The notes under the pieces are model-generated. The model made no database searches. It was not told where the DNA came from and was given only the letters and a program-made list of their open reading frames with translations. A stretch of DNA of 64,000 bases from the NCBI GenBank assembly GCA_023079485.1, contig CM041083.1:104113054-104177053 (forward strand), given 5' to 3'. Source of the DNA: Archilochus colubris (Eukaryota; Chordata; Aves; Apodiformes; Trochilidae). Of the stretch, positions 50,835 through 62,741 are shown one piece after another (the stretch's first letter is position 1; each line of letters opens with the position of its first letter). The translations under genes were made by a program, and so were the position numbers.

Positions 50835-50941
50835 ATATATGCTGTGAAGCTACTAGACATGAAAATGGAAGCCAGTCCCTGCAGCTGAATGCTGCTGGTT
50901 TCTCTTTCATTGTAGTCATAAGTTTCTGGTGCATGTTTTGA
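50835..50941 (+). CDS. NCAM2: NCAM2 alternative terminal exon encoding a GPI-anchor signal
   Basis: This 107-nt exon enters in phase 1: the G left by the exon ending at 43834 plus AT gives Asp. It encodes DICCEATRHENGSQSLQLNA followed by AGFSFIVVISFWCMF and a TGA stop at 50939-50941. The peptide has the build of a GPI signal: small residues suited to an omega site (N-G-S at ENGS, or N-A-A-G), a short polar spacer, and an uncharged hydrophobic tail ending at the stop. The acceptor ttatccacacag is preceded by about 100 nt of C/T-rich sequence. From 6538 to this stop the spliced length is 1140 nt, an exact multiple of three. Mammalian NCAM2 is known to have GPI-linked and transmembrane forms; that this exon supplies the avian GPI form is my inference. 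Use would give a lipid-anchored protein lacking the cytoplasmic tail. Confidence 0.85.
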
Positions 50942-51004
50942 TGCTGTTGATAAGGCAAGCAATATGTTTTCTTCCTTTCCCTCTTAATTTCTTATTTACA
51001 GGAA

Positions 51005-51010
51005 AATAAA
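51005..51010 (+). promoter_or_regulatory. NCAM2: Candidate poly(A) signal AATAAA for the GPI-type transcript
   Basis: A canonical AATAAA starts 64 nt after the stop codon of the GPI-type exon. If used, the 3' UTR would be under 100 nt. AT-rich introns contain many such hexamers, so position is the only support, and the real 3' end could use a later signal. Confidence 0.45.
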
Positions 51011-54000
51011 CACAGACTTATATAAACAACTGTACTTTCTATAGTTCTTCTCAAGTTTCTATTCCTAGTTAAGATCCCAGATAGTGTAATTGCTTCAGTC
51101 TGTGCATACAAAATTTTTCATCTGGCTTTTTGGAATCATTGTAAATTCTGTGACAAATTGAACAGATGATGCTTAGCTCTTTTGTCCGACAGAACTTGAA
51201 GAACGTGACTCATTAAATTTGATCAATGCCATTTGATTCTGTTTTCTCAACTGCATTTTGATTATAAGAAATCTATGCAGACTCTACCATTGTGACACAC
51301 ATGGCTTTCCAGGCACGCCTTCAATTGGCCTTTCACGTGAGCATTTTGATTCTAAATTGGTAATTTTCACAGAGTTGTGCTTATATTAGCTTCTACCATG
51401 ATATGCTTAGAACTTTCTGTTTAACATAGATATGCTTTATATTTTCCTTTGGATTTAACAAACATTTATTCTCTAACTTAGAATCTATTGGTTGCTTCAG
51501 TTGTCAGTGTTTATTTTTGTCTACTTTTCCTGTGCATTTCTGCAGCCGTGCCTCAGCACATAATAGAGATCCTTTGCCACCAAACTCATTCTTGTGACTC
51601 TTATAGTGCCACATTCCTTTTAATGGCATTCGTTGGAATTGAAGCTCCACAGGCTCAATTTTTGACCTTTACTAAAGAATGGGAAAAACAGTTTTACATT
51701 TTTTAAGAATGGCTTATAAATTCTGCCATGGTGTATACAAGACCTCAGAAAAAAATTCATTTAGTGAGAGTCCACATAGACATATTACTGCATGTATTTG
51801 TTTTTAGACTTTATGTAGTTAATCAGCTACATGTTTATGTTTCATTCTTCTGTTGCATTCAGAGTAGCCTACAAAAGCAATGCACTTCAGAGCTGAAAGA
51901 ATTAAATATTTATGATACTTCTAATCAAATTCTCACTAAACATATCAAAGCTAATAAATTAACAGTGTATGTTGATTTTTTCCAACTTGTAATTAATTTC
52001 TTTTAGGTTTTAATGCCCTTATTTTTTAGATTTGAAACTAGTCGGTCAAATTTTAATTTTTTAGGTATCTTTACTCATGTAGAGGATATTCTTACTTCTT
52101 AGAAATAGTGATTATGGTGAGTTTTGCCAGTTGCAATTTATTCTTGGAAGGCTTTGCTTTAAAACATGATTATTGAAGTATCTTCTCATCTAAAAAAATA
52201 GAAAATGGGTCTGTATCTCAAGTAAGATGTCTTCAGAATGCATATGTGTAAATCTGAAGAGTTAATTTATTGACAGAAAATTTTTTGTATTTTTTTTAAT
52301 TACATATTTGGCATGGTGAAGTAGCTGGAATTCAAGCAGATAACATTCTAAATTTCTAAACCATTTTCCTACTCTGGTTAGACATTTGACATCTTAATAC
52401 TATTTACCAGTCATAAATTTATTATCTTAGCAAGTCATTCTAACATTGCCAATAAGTATGTAAGAAGCAATACGAAGAAAAGGCAGCAATTAAGAGAGGA
52501 GAGATTGATCGACTGTGAACTCTCCAAACGTATCATGAAAGGGCTAGCAAAAAGCCTTGAGAAATTTTAGAAGCTAAATATACATTATAAATGACAGGTT
52601 GGCTTTTATCCTCGGTGTCTCAATGCCAATGGGATAAAGAGACAAATTTGGATCACATTTTTTCCAGCTGATAGTAGCTTTCAGCTGGAAACTACATAAG
52701 TTTTACCTGTCAAATGAGAGAAAATTTAAAGTCTGTTCCAATTTATATTCTTCTGTGTTTTGCGTTTTGTGGTTGTCAGGTACTTTGAAAATGTTGGGGG
52801 TTTTTGTTTATTTGGTTGGTTGGTTGGTTAGTTGTTGTTGGTTGTTCTTTTGTAGGTTTTTTTGGCACTAATCTTCCCATCAAAGTCCAAGGAGGATCAG
52901 TTAAGCCAATATTATAGGGATTCTGTGACAGCAGTGCCAGGCAGTTCTGGGCAGTGTCCCAAAGCCTCTGTAATGAGAAAGATAAAGGAAGAAAATAATG
53001 TCCTTGGGATGTCATATATCTCCTGAGGTGAATAACTAATACAGTTATTTTTGTATTTCTCTTTAAGAATGTTTCAGAATTCCATCTTTTAAAACAATGA
53101 TAGCAAGACTATTTTACAATATTTTGTACAATCTGTGGGAAGATGCAGAGATTTTAAGATCTTGTCTTTCAAAAGATGAGAATAAGGAAAAAGTGAAGAG
53201 AGAAATTTGTAAATTAAATTATAATTGCTAGATACAGACTGAATAGCATTAAAATTGTACTTAAACTGTATTACAATGATCAATATGTCTTCAAAAATGG
53301 ATTTAATATTCTCTTTTCATTAGTATTTAAATGATAGATAAGTAAATTTGTTCCTTCAAATTTAGAGATTACAAGAGGGATTTTAAGTCTTACGATTGAC
53401 AGTTACTGTATTTTCAACATTGTCATATATTTTGAAATATTAATATTCAACTTTCTGTCAGACTGAATTCCTAAAAAATTATATGCTGAACTCATCCCTT
53501 AAATCTAAATTGGTAGCACAGAAGCTTAAAAAGGGTAATGATTATTCTGTGATATAGCAGGATAAATCTAAGGAACAGTAATTTTTTTAATGGTTGATTT
53601 ACAGCTTTTTGAGTCTAAGGCTGGATTCTTTCCTAATCACATATTACTTGCTGTCTGTCTTGTTTTCAGAGATTTGACAAGTTTCTAGCATTTACAAATT
53701 ATTCATGAATCAAAGTGTTTACATCAATACAATGTCAAATGTGATCTTTCGTTTTTTCCAGTAGGGTTATTAGAATTTTAATTGCTGTCTGGATAAATAT
53801 TGAACAGAAAAACCCACAAATACTGCATACATTGAAAATAAAATGTACCTGTCTGTGTGATTTTATGAGGTGCACAAAACATACTAATATCAAGCAACAA
53901 AATAACATGCCATTTAGCTGTGTAGGAAGAATAAGACCAAGCACTGATGTAAAAAAATTATGTGCATATGAAAAAATAGATAATGAAAAGATAAGCATAT

Positions 54001-57000
54001 GTAGTGCTTTGCTTACATTAGTAATTGCATGACTGATAATCAAATTCTTGGGACTGACCCTTTATTATTTTTCCAGCATGCAGACATTGTTCAGTAAATT
54101 TTATAGCTCCCCTCACATGTGTATAAAACTGTAAACTGTTTAAACCTAATAATTTTGGTTTGTATTGTTTTGCTTTTTTAAAAAAAGATGTAATGGACAC
54201 TCATATACAATTTGTTGTTGTGTTAATAGTCCCATTCCCTTTGTCCAGTACGTTGTTGATTTCTAATTGATCATTTTTTCAGGAGAAAAGGAGAAAAATC
54301 CACTTAATTTTGGGAAGTAGTTTGAATAATATCAAGCCAAATAAAGCTTCTGAGATCTATAATTACATGACTAAAATCTTTACTATATCTAGAGCTTTTC
54401 TCATTGTACTTTATCTATCCCATTTGGCCAGGCATATAAGGAATATTCAGTTTTTCTTTGGTACACATTTATCAGTCTCTAGGTATAAGTGATGGACACT
54501 CCAAGGGAAAATCCTGTCAGTGCCAAATCCTGGTAAAGCCAATGGTGTTAAAATATCAAATGTGAATACTCCACCCACTTTGCCTGTTTAGAAACAGTAG
54601 TTGCATGATTGAGAACTGCTTTTAGATGTTTTACAAAAACCAGATCAAGCAACTGAGGGAGAAATATCCATTTTTGTTCATTTTATTATGTTTTAAAGTC
54701 CTGAGAAACTGTAGTAGTAATTCTGTAATTCCTGCTACTATAGTCTCACTACATTATATAAAATTAATAGTTCTGTATATTTATTTTACATTTTTAACAT
54801 TTTTGAAGAGTCACTTTCTGGTGCCTATCATTTCTTATGATTTTAATTATAATACATGATAAGTGATCTGTAATACAAGCAAAGTAAATCTTACTGGGTG
54901 TTTCCAGCAGAAATGCATTTGCAAATTAGTACAATGTATTAATAGATATATATGTGAAAAATATTGCAAGTAGTTAAATTTCTTAAAGTTTCTGTTTTCA
55001 AAAACAGCATGAAAGTCAAGAAAAAACCCTGCATTTAAAGTAGTTAATTTTCATTTCTTAAACAGTGGCTTATTTTTCCATCTTGTTCATGTTTCTCTCT
55101 TTCACTTCACTGATTTCTTTCATGCATGCAGTACTTGCTGTCATGTCTGCTTTGTCTCTGAAAAAATGTGTGAATAGGGTAAATGTAATGTCCCTCAGCA
55201 TCTTTCCAGTGTCAAGAAATGTATGTAACTTTCTCTTTCATCTGTTGTTCAACATTCATTTTAGTTTATGCAGCCTCTGTCTTCATTTTGTAATAAAGAA
55301 AACTGACTTAAAGCATTTCAATCTGTATTTTCTTGATTACTGATAAATGCTGTTTTTCATGTATTACCTACATTATCTACTTTTTAATTGAGATTTAGTG
55401 TGTATATTTTTGTTTCAACAGTAAACCTCAGTGTTTTATACAATAGCTAATATTTAAAATAAAACAAAACAAAACAAAAACCCATGAATAAAATCATGAC
55501 CAAAAGAAAAAGGATAATTAGAATCAGAATGCCTCAATTTGTAGTTTGGTTCATACTGGACGGCTGCCATGCTACTCCACTAATGGAGCAAGTATGTAAA
55601 ATTTCTGTATAAATATGTAGCCTGGGCACTTGATCCATACAGTTGTAATCAGGCTGAACCAGTTACATCTCAAAAGGCAGATGTTTCAGTACTGGGAGGA
55701 TCTATATTGGTACACAACACTTGTACAGACAAGTGCTGACACTTGCCATTTTATCACTGTAGCTATTTCAAATAAAAACATGCACCACATTCTGGCAGTT
55801 CTCATTAGTATTAAACTTCTCCTTTTGTAGATAATGTTATAAAATTATTATACATTTTAAATATTATTCCAACTAATGCTTCTCAAAACTGTTGTGCTTG
55901 CACTTTGTATGTCTTTAAAAGCTTGAAGAAATTGCTGACAAACATGAAATATTGTATAATTTCAAGAATCCAAACATAGTTCAACTTTCTTTCAGCTCTC
56001 CTGACTCCAGGAGTCTGGTTACAGCTGTCATCCAGTATAAAGATGCAAAAATTTCTCGGGTCTCTGTGGTGTGTGCACAGTGTGATTTTGAATTTTCATA
56101 AATAACACAACTCACATAATTTCTCCTTTGATGTAATAGCAGTACTGAAACCACACATAAGTGCATATTTTCAATACCCACGTCAGTCTTAATTAATCTG
56201 CGTAGGTTCATTAGATGTGCTGTCAGACCGAGTTGAGGAAACTGTGACACACAAACTTACTCAGTTCCCTGAGGCCTTCTGAAACTTGGGTGCAGAGCTG
56301 ATGCCACAAATTCCATGAAGTTGTTCTTGCACAACCTCTCCTTCCTCAATGCACTGGAATGCGGGGATGTCTCTTGCCACTGTTCTCTGGGGCTTCCCAC
56401 AGAAGTAGGCAATGGTAAAAAATCCACAATTTATTAAAGTAACTGAGAATATGCACAAAAGAAGTGACTGTAGCGACCTGATAACCCTTTAAGCACGTTA
56501 GGAATGCTGCTGAAGCCTGCTTAGGGATAGCTTGATGATAGCTTGATGATATGGAAATCATTTTTAAAACTTTGCTTAAAAAAGAATAGGCTCAAATGAA
56601 TCTTTTCACAACCCATCACACCTTTTCTGGTTAACACAGCTTTCTTCCCTTTCTTTTTCTTTTCTTTCCTCAGTGGACATGTATAAGACATCATTGACAA
56701 GAACACTCAAGCTGCAATTTACATGATAAAATTTGGTTTACTTAGCTACTTTATATATGTCTTGTTTAAGATAAATTCATATGAAAAATCCTGTGAAGGA
56801 TCACTAGAGTAAATGAGAAATCAAGTCCTACTTACTCAGTACCCAGAAAAAGTCATAATAAAATAATTTTTCCTGTTAAACTTAGAGGGAAAAATAATTT
56901 CAGAAAACTTGCTGGCTGGAGAGCCTCTGCCTTAATAAAAAAAAGTCTTCCTCACTCAGATAAGTATCAGAAAAGCTTTTTGATAGATACCATTTTAGAC

Positions 57001-57754
57001 ATGCTCATTTCAGTAGCTCAGATCTCTTTGAGATATTCCAGTGGCACCACGGAGTCCCTTGGCTGTGAATGCCCTTCTCTCTTCTGCATTGTTTTCTGTG
57101 GTAGATAGCCTCTTCTTTATGGCTACTCTTGCTGGCAGTGAAACCATTAAAATTCTGCTGCAGTTGGGCTCAGATTTCAATATGTCATTTATGGGTAGAA
57201 GAAAGGTAGAAGAAACCTCTCTGGTCAGTTGAATCAGTATCAGTAGTACTGTCCCCTTATTTTTCAAAGCTATGTACCAAGCATATCTGTCAGAACATAT
57301 TACTCAGTCATGCACTACAGAGCACAAATCCTCATGTGCTTTTACGCTGCCCTTCAGCAGTATCTTTCTAGCAGAAAGTTATAGGAAAAAATCACTGAGG
57401 AAGAAAAAGCATAGAAATTAATGTTGATTATAGCTTTGTTAGCATTTTTTTGAATGAATGGGATACTAAAGAATATTACTGTTATGGTCTCTTTTACATC
57501 GTTAAAAAAGCTGGGCATATGCTACCTGCTCATGCTACTTGTGATAGAGTTCATTTTAGATACCTGTAACTTGTAAGATTTGGTGAGTGTCACACAGCCC
57601 TTGCATCCTGATCATCCACAACAAAGCAAATGGATAACACAGGAGCTCCATTTAAAACCATATTTCCTGTTGGAAAATGAAGGAGAAAGATGCTTTCACA
57701 GCAAAGTTATGCAAGACCCACAGTTTAGATATACCCATTTTCAATAGAGGAAAA

Positions 57755-57815
57755 CACAGGATGCTGGAAGGAACCTCTGGATATCACCCTGTCCAGCCCC
57801 TTTGCCCAAGCAGAG
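57755..57815 (-). mobile_element. Short CR1-like fragment, minus orientation
   Basis: The phrases ggatgctggaaggaacctct, then ggatatcaccctgtccagcc and cctttgcccaagcagagta resemble the reverse complement of a CR1 3' end (ttggaaggga...tccaacccc...gcccaagcagg). It is only about 60 bp and diverged, so the call is tentative. Confidence 0.6.
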
Positions 57816-60800
57816 TACTTATTAGGAAGCTTGTAATTATTATTTGATTGTATCAGCAACTGAATGAATTCAAATTTATTCTGTAAGAGTGTGGAGAAAT
57901 TCTGTCACAATGAAGGATATACAATCATGTAACATAAGAATGCTGCTTAAGTTCCTGTCTCTGTGCAGAAGCAAAAGCTTTAGTTTTCCATGTACTAAGT
58001 GTACATAAGAGAGATGGTGGCTCTCTCTTTATACCTGCTTCTTTTTTTTAGATCATTGTATATCAGCTTCTGAAAGGAATTCAGTCTGAATTTACATTTG
58101 AGGATCCATAAATTTTATCCTTCCATTTATTTCTCTTCACGGGGAAATTCTCTTTTACTTGCCAAACTTCTTCATTGCTCTTTCCCATTCAAATAATGAT
58201 TTATTCAAAATTTGTCAATTATTTGTTAGAAGTTAGAAATACAACTTACTGAATAAGTGAGAGCTTGAGAATTGTCAATACTTACATAAGCTTGCTTTTT
58301 TTTTGCTTTTTTTTTTTTTTTCTTCTTTTTGTTAAATTTCTGAAAGTTTTGTAATCTTATTTCCACAGTAATTACTGTTAGGTACTTATTTGAGGAAGTG
58401 ACTGAATAAAGTTGATTTGTTTAATGTTGATATTTTCTGTCATTATCATGGCAGGCTACAGTATATAATTTATTCCACATTCTGCATACCAAAAAAAGGT
58501 ATTATTTAAAATATATAATATTTTTAAAAATTCAGAACTATGGAACTTATTTTTTTTTTAAACAATATTTTAAAAAACTCCACTATGATTAGATTACTAA
58601 GTCAGGTTGCTAAGAACTGATTCTCTCACATTAACATTGAATTTTTTTATTTAAAATAAGTGCATTTTCAGCTAAAAAGAAAAGAGTATGAATATTTTAT
58701 TGTTTTAGAGAATAAAGTGGTACTAATCTTTTGAGTCCATTTTGTACATACTGGATCAATGTAGAAAAACCAAACCAAACCAAATATCCAAACATTTAAA
58801 ATTATGCTGACTAGGATGTTGTCGGTTTTTTGGGTTTTTTTTTGTATTATATAAAACTTTTCACAGTAAATTAATTCAAATTGCATATCAAAACTTTTTT
58901 GATAACAAAGGTGTTTTTCACCGTTGCTTGAAAAGCTCTAGGTAATATAAAAGTAACATTTCATCCCCTCACAGAATTAGTATTTCAGTTCTTGTCATAA
59001 GATATTAAGACAAAATTTCACATTGTTTGATACCGTAGGTGCATTATGATATCAATTTGAAAGCCCTAGCATTAGTTTTACAACTTAAGGAGCAGATGAA
59101 TTGGTGCAGTCCCAGCTATTTAAGGAATAACAGAATTCAGACAAAGATAAGAGTTTTAAAAAAGTTATTTCATGTTTTTCATTAATGTTGAAAGACTATA
59201 AAACAGCTACTGTTAAGACTCAAGACACTCAATCTTCTGACTGTCTTCGGAATCAAAAAGTCCAAGAAGAGCATAGGAGAGGCAAGAATGCTGACAACAC
59301 CCAGGCTGGTCACTCTGCTGCAAGATTTCTGTCACTCTTTGGGGTGCATAAGATAAAGGAGCTAAGTGCTGGAAAAGTACTGGCAATTGTAAGAAATCAG
59401 ACAAATAATTGTTGTTTAACAAAAACATGTATGAACAAACAGGTGGAAGTAGGAAAAAAGGGACTTGGGACAAGAAGGGCAGCAGTAAGGACGGGGATTG
59501 CAGAATAACAAGGAAATTAACCATAATAAACAGATAAAAAAATATGTAGCAGTCAAATACTTATCAGGTATCAGGTGTCTCCTCAGTACCAAGAACTTTA
59601 AAAATTAAAGTCTTCCCTACAGCTATGCCAAATGAATATGACTATTATCGTACCAAGGAGCAATATTGTTACTATAAACTTTTCCTTCACTCACCAGTGA
59701 AAATACTGTATAAGCTTTTCTGTCACTGAATCATTGGGTTGGTAAGCTTGCCATATCACAGTGTTTCAGTGACACTGGAAAAGTCAGTGGAAAATGTATC
59801 TATCTCCTCACAAGACTTCCTACCAATTCATTAGAAAAAGGAAAAAAAAAACCAAAACCCAACCCAAAAAACAACAGAACAACCATCACCTAAAAGTACA
59901 AAAGCAACAAAACAACCCCAAATCTCTGTAAAAAGATGAGTTAAAAGACCTAAATTTCTCTCTTCTGTGTTCTATTTACTCATTAAGAAGGTACAGAAAG
60001 GAAAACTTCCTTGGATGATAACTCTGGAAGTGGACTCTGTAGAATCTACTCGTAGTATATCTGCCAAAACATATGAAATTTTTAATAAACTGGAATTAAA
60101 TTTCTATTTGTATATTCCTGACAGTTCAAACTGGTAGACACAGATGACTGAATTTTACAGAGGTTGTCATCATATAGTTGGGTACTTGTATGTATAAAGT
60201 AAGGTTGGAAGTTGTATTAAAAATTATAACATTTAATTAGGAATGTTGATGTTAAAAAAAAAGAGAAAGAAAATAAATTCAGATTAAATGTCAACTTCTA
60301 ACACTGCTGATGGAGCCATGCATAGATGATACACCATTTCCTCACTGTGCCATTTTTTTTTATTTCTATACATTTTTTAGTCTTTCCAAAGAAAGGAAAA
60401 TAACCTAAAGCAGTATCTGTCTATTCATGCATGAAATATATACATTGAATTCTGGTTTATTGTATAATAACATTCTGAAGAATAGTATGAGTTCTATAGT
60501 TCTATAACTTCTATAGTTCTAAGCCGTACAACACACAATTAAATACATTGCATAAGAAGTAAAATGTTGCCCTTATTTTGAAAAAAATTGTACTTTTCTA
60601 TTAAAGTGTTTTATCACATAGACTAACAAATAATGTATTTCTGTTAGTATGTATTGATTTAGAAGTCCTAAAGAAAATAATTTTCAATTTGAAAGGAAAT
60701 TTTCTTAAAAGTTAGTTAGGCGGAAATATGAAAGCTTGAATGGTACTTTTAAGCTAGTAACAGTCCACAGTGTATCAGGAAGGTGGAAGGAAAAGAAAAG

Positions 60801-60859
60801 GGCGATGATAGTAGTAGCCCCATTAAAACATTGGTATTGCATTAAAATTGATTATAGTC

Positions 60860-61383
60860 AAGGTGGTGATCTTTACCCTCATCACTGCTCTCATGAGACC
60901 CCACCTGGAGCCCTGTGTCCAGCTCTGGGACCCCTAACAAAGTACAGACATGGAGTGCTTGGAGAGAATCCAGAGGAGGGACATTAAGATGAAGAGAGGG
61001 CTGGAGCACCTCTCTTTTGGGGGCAGGGTGAGTGAGTTTGGGTCATTCAACCTGGAGAGGAAAAGGCTCCAGGGAGAATTTAGAGCAGCCTTCCAGTATC
61101 TGAAGAGGCCAACAGAAAAGGTGTGGAGAGACTTTTTACAAAGGCATTTTGTTAGAGGGTGAGGGAGAAACTGAAAGAGGAGAGATTTAGAATAGATTAT
61201 TAGAAAGAAATTCTTTACTGTTTGAGTGGTGAGACACTGGCAGAGGTTACCCTAGGAAGTTGTGAATGCTCCCTCCCTTTAGGTTTAAGGTCAGGTTGAG
61301 TGAGGCTTTGAGCATGGGTTGGAACTCGATGATCTCTAATGTCCCTTCCAACCCAGACCATAATAGGGCTCAATAATCCCATG
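60860..61383 (+). mobile_element. CR1 LINE 3' end, plus orientation (about 520 bp)
   Basis: The text follows CR1 order: tcatgagaccccacctggag, then cagctctgggacccctaaca, then gagaatccagaggagggaca, then gggctggagcacctctcttt, then aacctggagaggaaaaggct, then agaaattctttactgtttga, then ggtgagacactggcagaggt, then gggttggaactcgatgatct and cccttccaacccagaccata. It is truncated at the 5' side and ends close to the usual CR1 tail. Confidence 0.94.
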
Positions 61384-62536
61384 GTTTTGATGTCTGTTGC
61401 TATAGTATTTAAGTAGTCTTGTCAGAAAAATCTTGCTCTTACTTTGGCATAAGGCTGCAAGTGGACATTTACCACTGCTCTGCTGACTCATGCATCACTT
61501 CAAGGCCCAGTAGCACTAAGTAAGCTGATAAGCTACACCAACATTTGGTGGAGTTTGCTTAGGAGATAGCATTACATCAGGAAATTGTCACATTTCTGAG
61601 CTAATCTGACACCATCTTGAATTAGCTGGTTGGATGAACTCTTACTGAGGTGGCTTTTTTCCCCTATGGGTTATTCATCAGATATAAGTCCTCTCCTTTG
61701 CAAGAGTCACCTGACTTCACAGACACAATATTGATTGTTTTGAGAATCATACTATTCAAAGCATTCTGTGGTATTACTGTCTCTTATGGAAATGTAAACT
61801 GAGTGAAAAAATTAAAATATTTTTTCTGAGATTTGTAATGAAGTAAAATTAGCTAAGCATTTATTTATTTCGAAGCATGTAAATGTATTTTCACAGTACA
61901 AGACTACACAAAATGAGGTCCCAATCCTATAATCATTTAGTAGTATGCATAGTTTTCCACACACTAATTTATTTAAGTCTAAGTGTGTGAAACTGTTTGT
62001 ATATCAAGTAGCTTGAATTCACTTCTTTGAAGACTTTTCCATTCTACTTTAATTTAAAAAATTACCTTTACCAGAACAAATATTGTTTAGGTATTCTTTT
62101 AAGCCTTTTGTTAATTCTGCTCAGCAACACCAATAATTAATTATATTTGAAATTTTGAAAATATCTTATAAAAACAACTTATATTAACTATGATTATGCT
62201 GAACATTCAAAATGTTTTTCTTAGGCTGCGTAGTGATACTCTCGGTCTTGGAATGATAAGATGTGATGTTATTTGTTATTAAATAACATTAATTATGCTT
62301 CATGACCACATAAGAATTTTGACCATTGGAAAAAAATGTAGTGAAATGATGTTTCAGTGATTTTTTTTAACCAGGTTGTATTCATGCCTAATCATCAGTA
62401 CTTTTTATTCCCATTAATTTCTGAATTGTTCATTTCTAAAAAGCCCTCACGCCCGTAACTTAACAGCTTTAGGAAATACATTTTTTTTGTGATTAATTTT
62501 ATTAATAAGTTTTGTTGTTTTTTTTTTTCCTTCAAG

Positions 62537-62741
62537 ACACTCTTTTTAATGGTCTTGGACTTGGTGCTGTCATTGGCCTGGGAGTGGCAGCTCTTTTGTT
62601 AATCCTGGTTGTGACTGATGTTAGCTGCTTCTTTTTACGACAATGTGGATTGCTCATGTGCATCACCAGGAGGATGTGTGGAAAAAAGAGTGGTTCAAGT
62701 GCAAAAAGTAAAGAACTGGAAGAAGGAAAGGCTGCTTACTT
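62537..62741 (+). CDS. NCAM2: NCAM2 exon: transmembrane segment and proximal cytoplasmic region
   Basis: This 205-nt exon enters in phase 1 (AC completing Asp) and exits in phase 2. It encodes [20 protein letters not shown] followed by [20 protein letters not shown], the membrane-spanning helix. Next come the cysteine-containing juxtamembrane stretch [11 protein letters not shown] and the charged segment [11 protein letters not shown]. Cysteines just inside the membrane of NCAM proteins are palmitoylated in family members studied; here they are seen only as residues. The acceptor follows ttttttccttcaag and the donor is GTGAGT at 62742. The last TT needs one base from the final exon, beyond the window, to finish a Leu or Phe codon. 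This exon is used instead of the GPI-type exon at 50835. Confidence 0.97.

Larger units (their letters stand above)
50942..62536 (+). other. NCAM2: NCAM2 intron between the GPI-type exon and the transmembrane exon, including the putative GPI 3' UTR (11.6 kb)
   Basis: The first part probably includes the 3' UTR of the GPI-type transcript. Further on are a GGTT/TTG run near 52805-52850, CAAAA-type runs at 55457-55481 and 59845-59880, a CR1 scrap at 57755-57815, and a 520-bp CR1 at 60860-61383. Unassigned islands with longer frames lie at 55981-56561, 57010-57267 and 59185-59508. A long T-rich run is at 58295-58330. The rest shows nothing recognisable. Confidence 0.83.
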
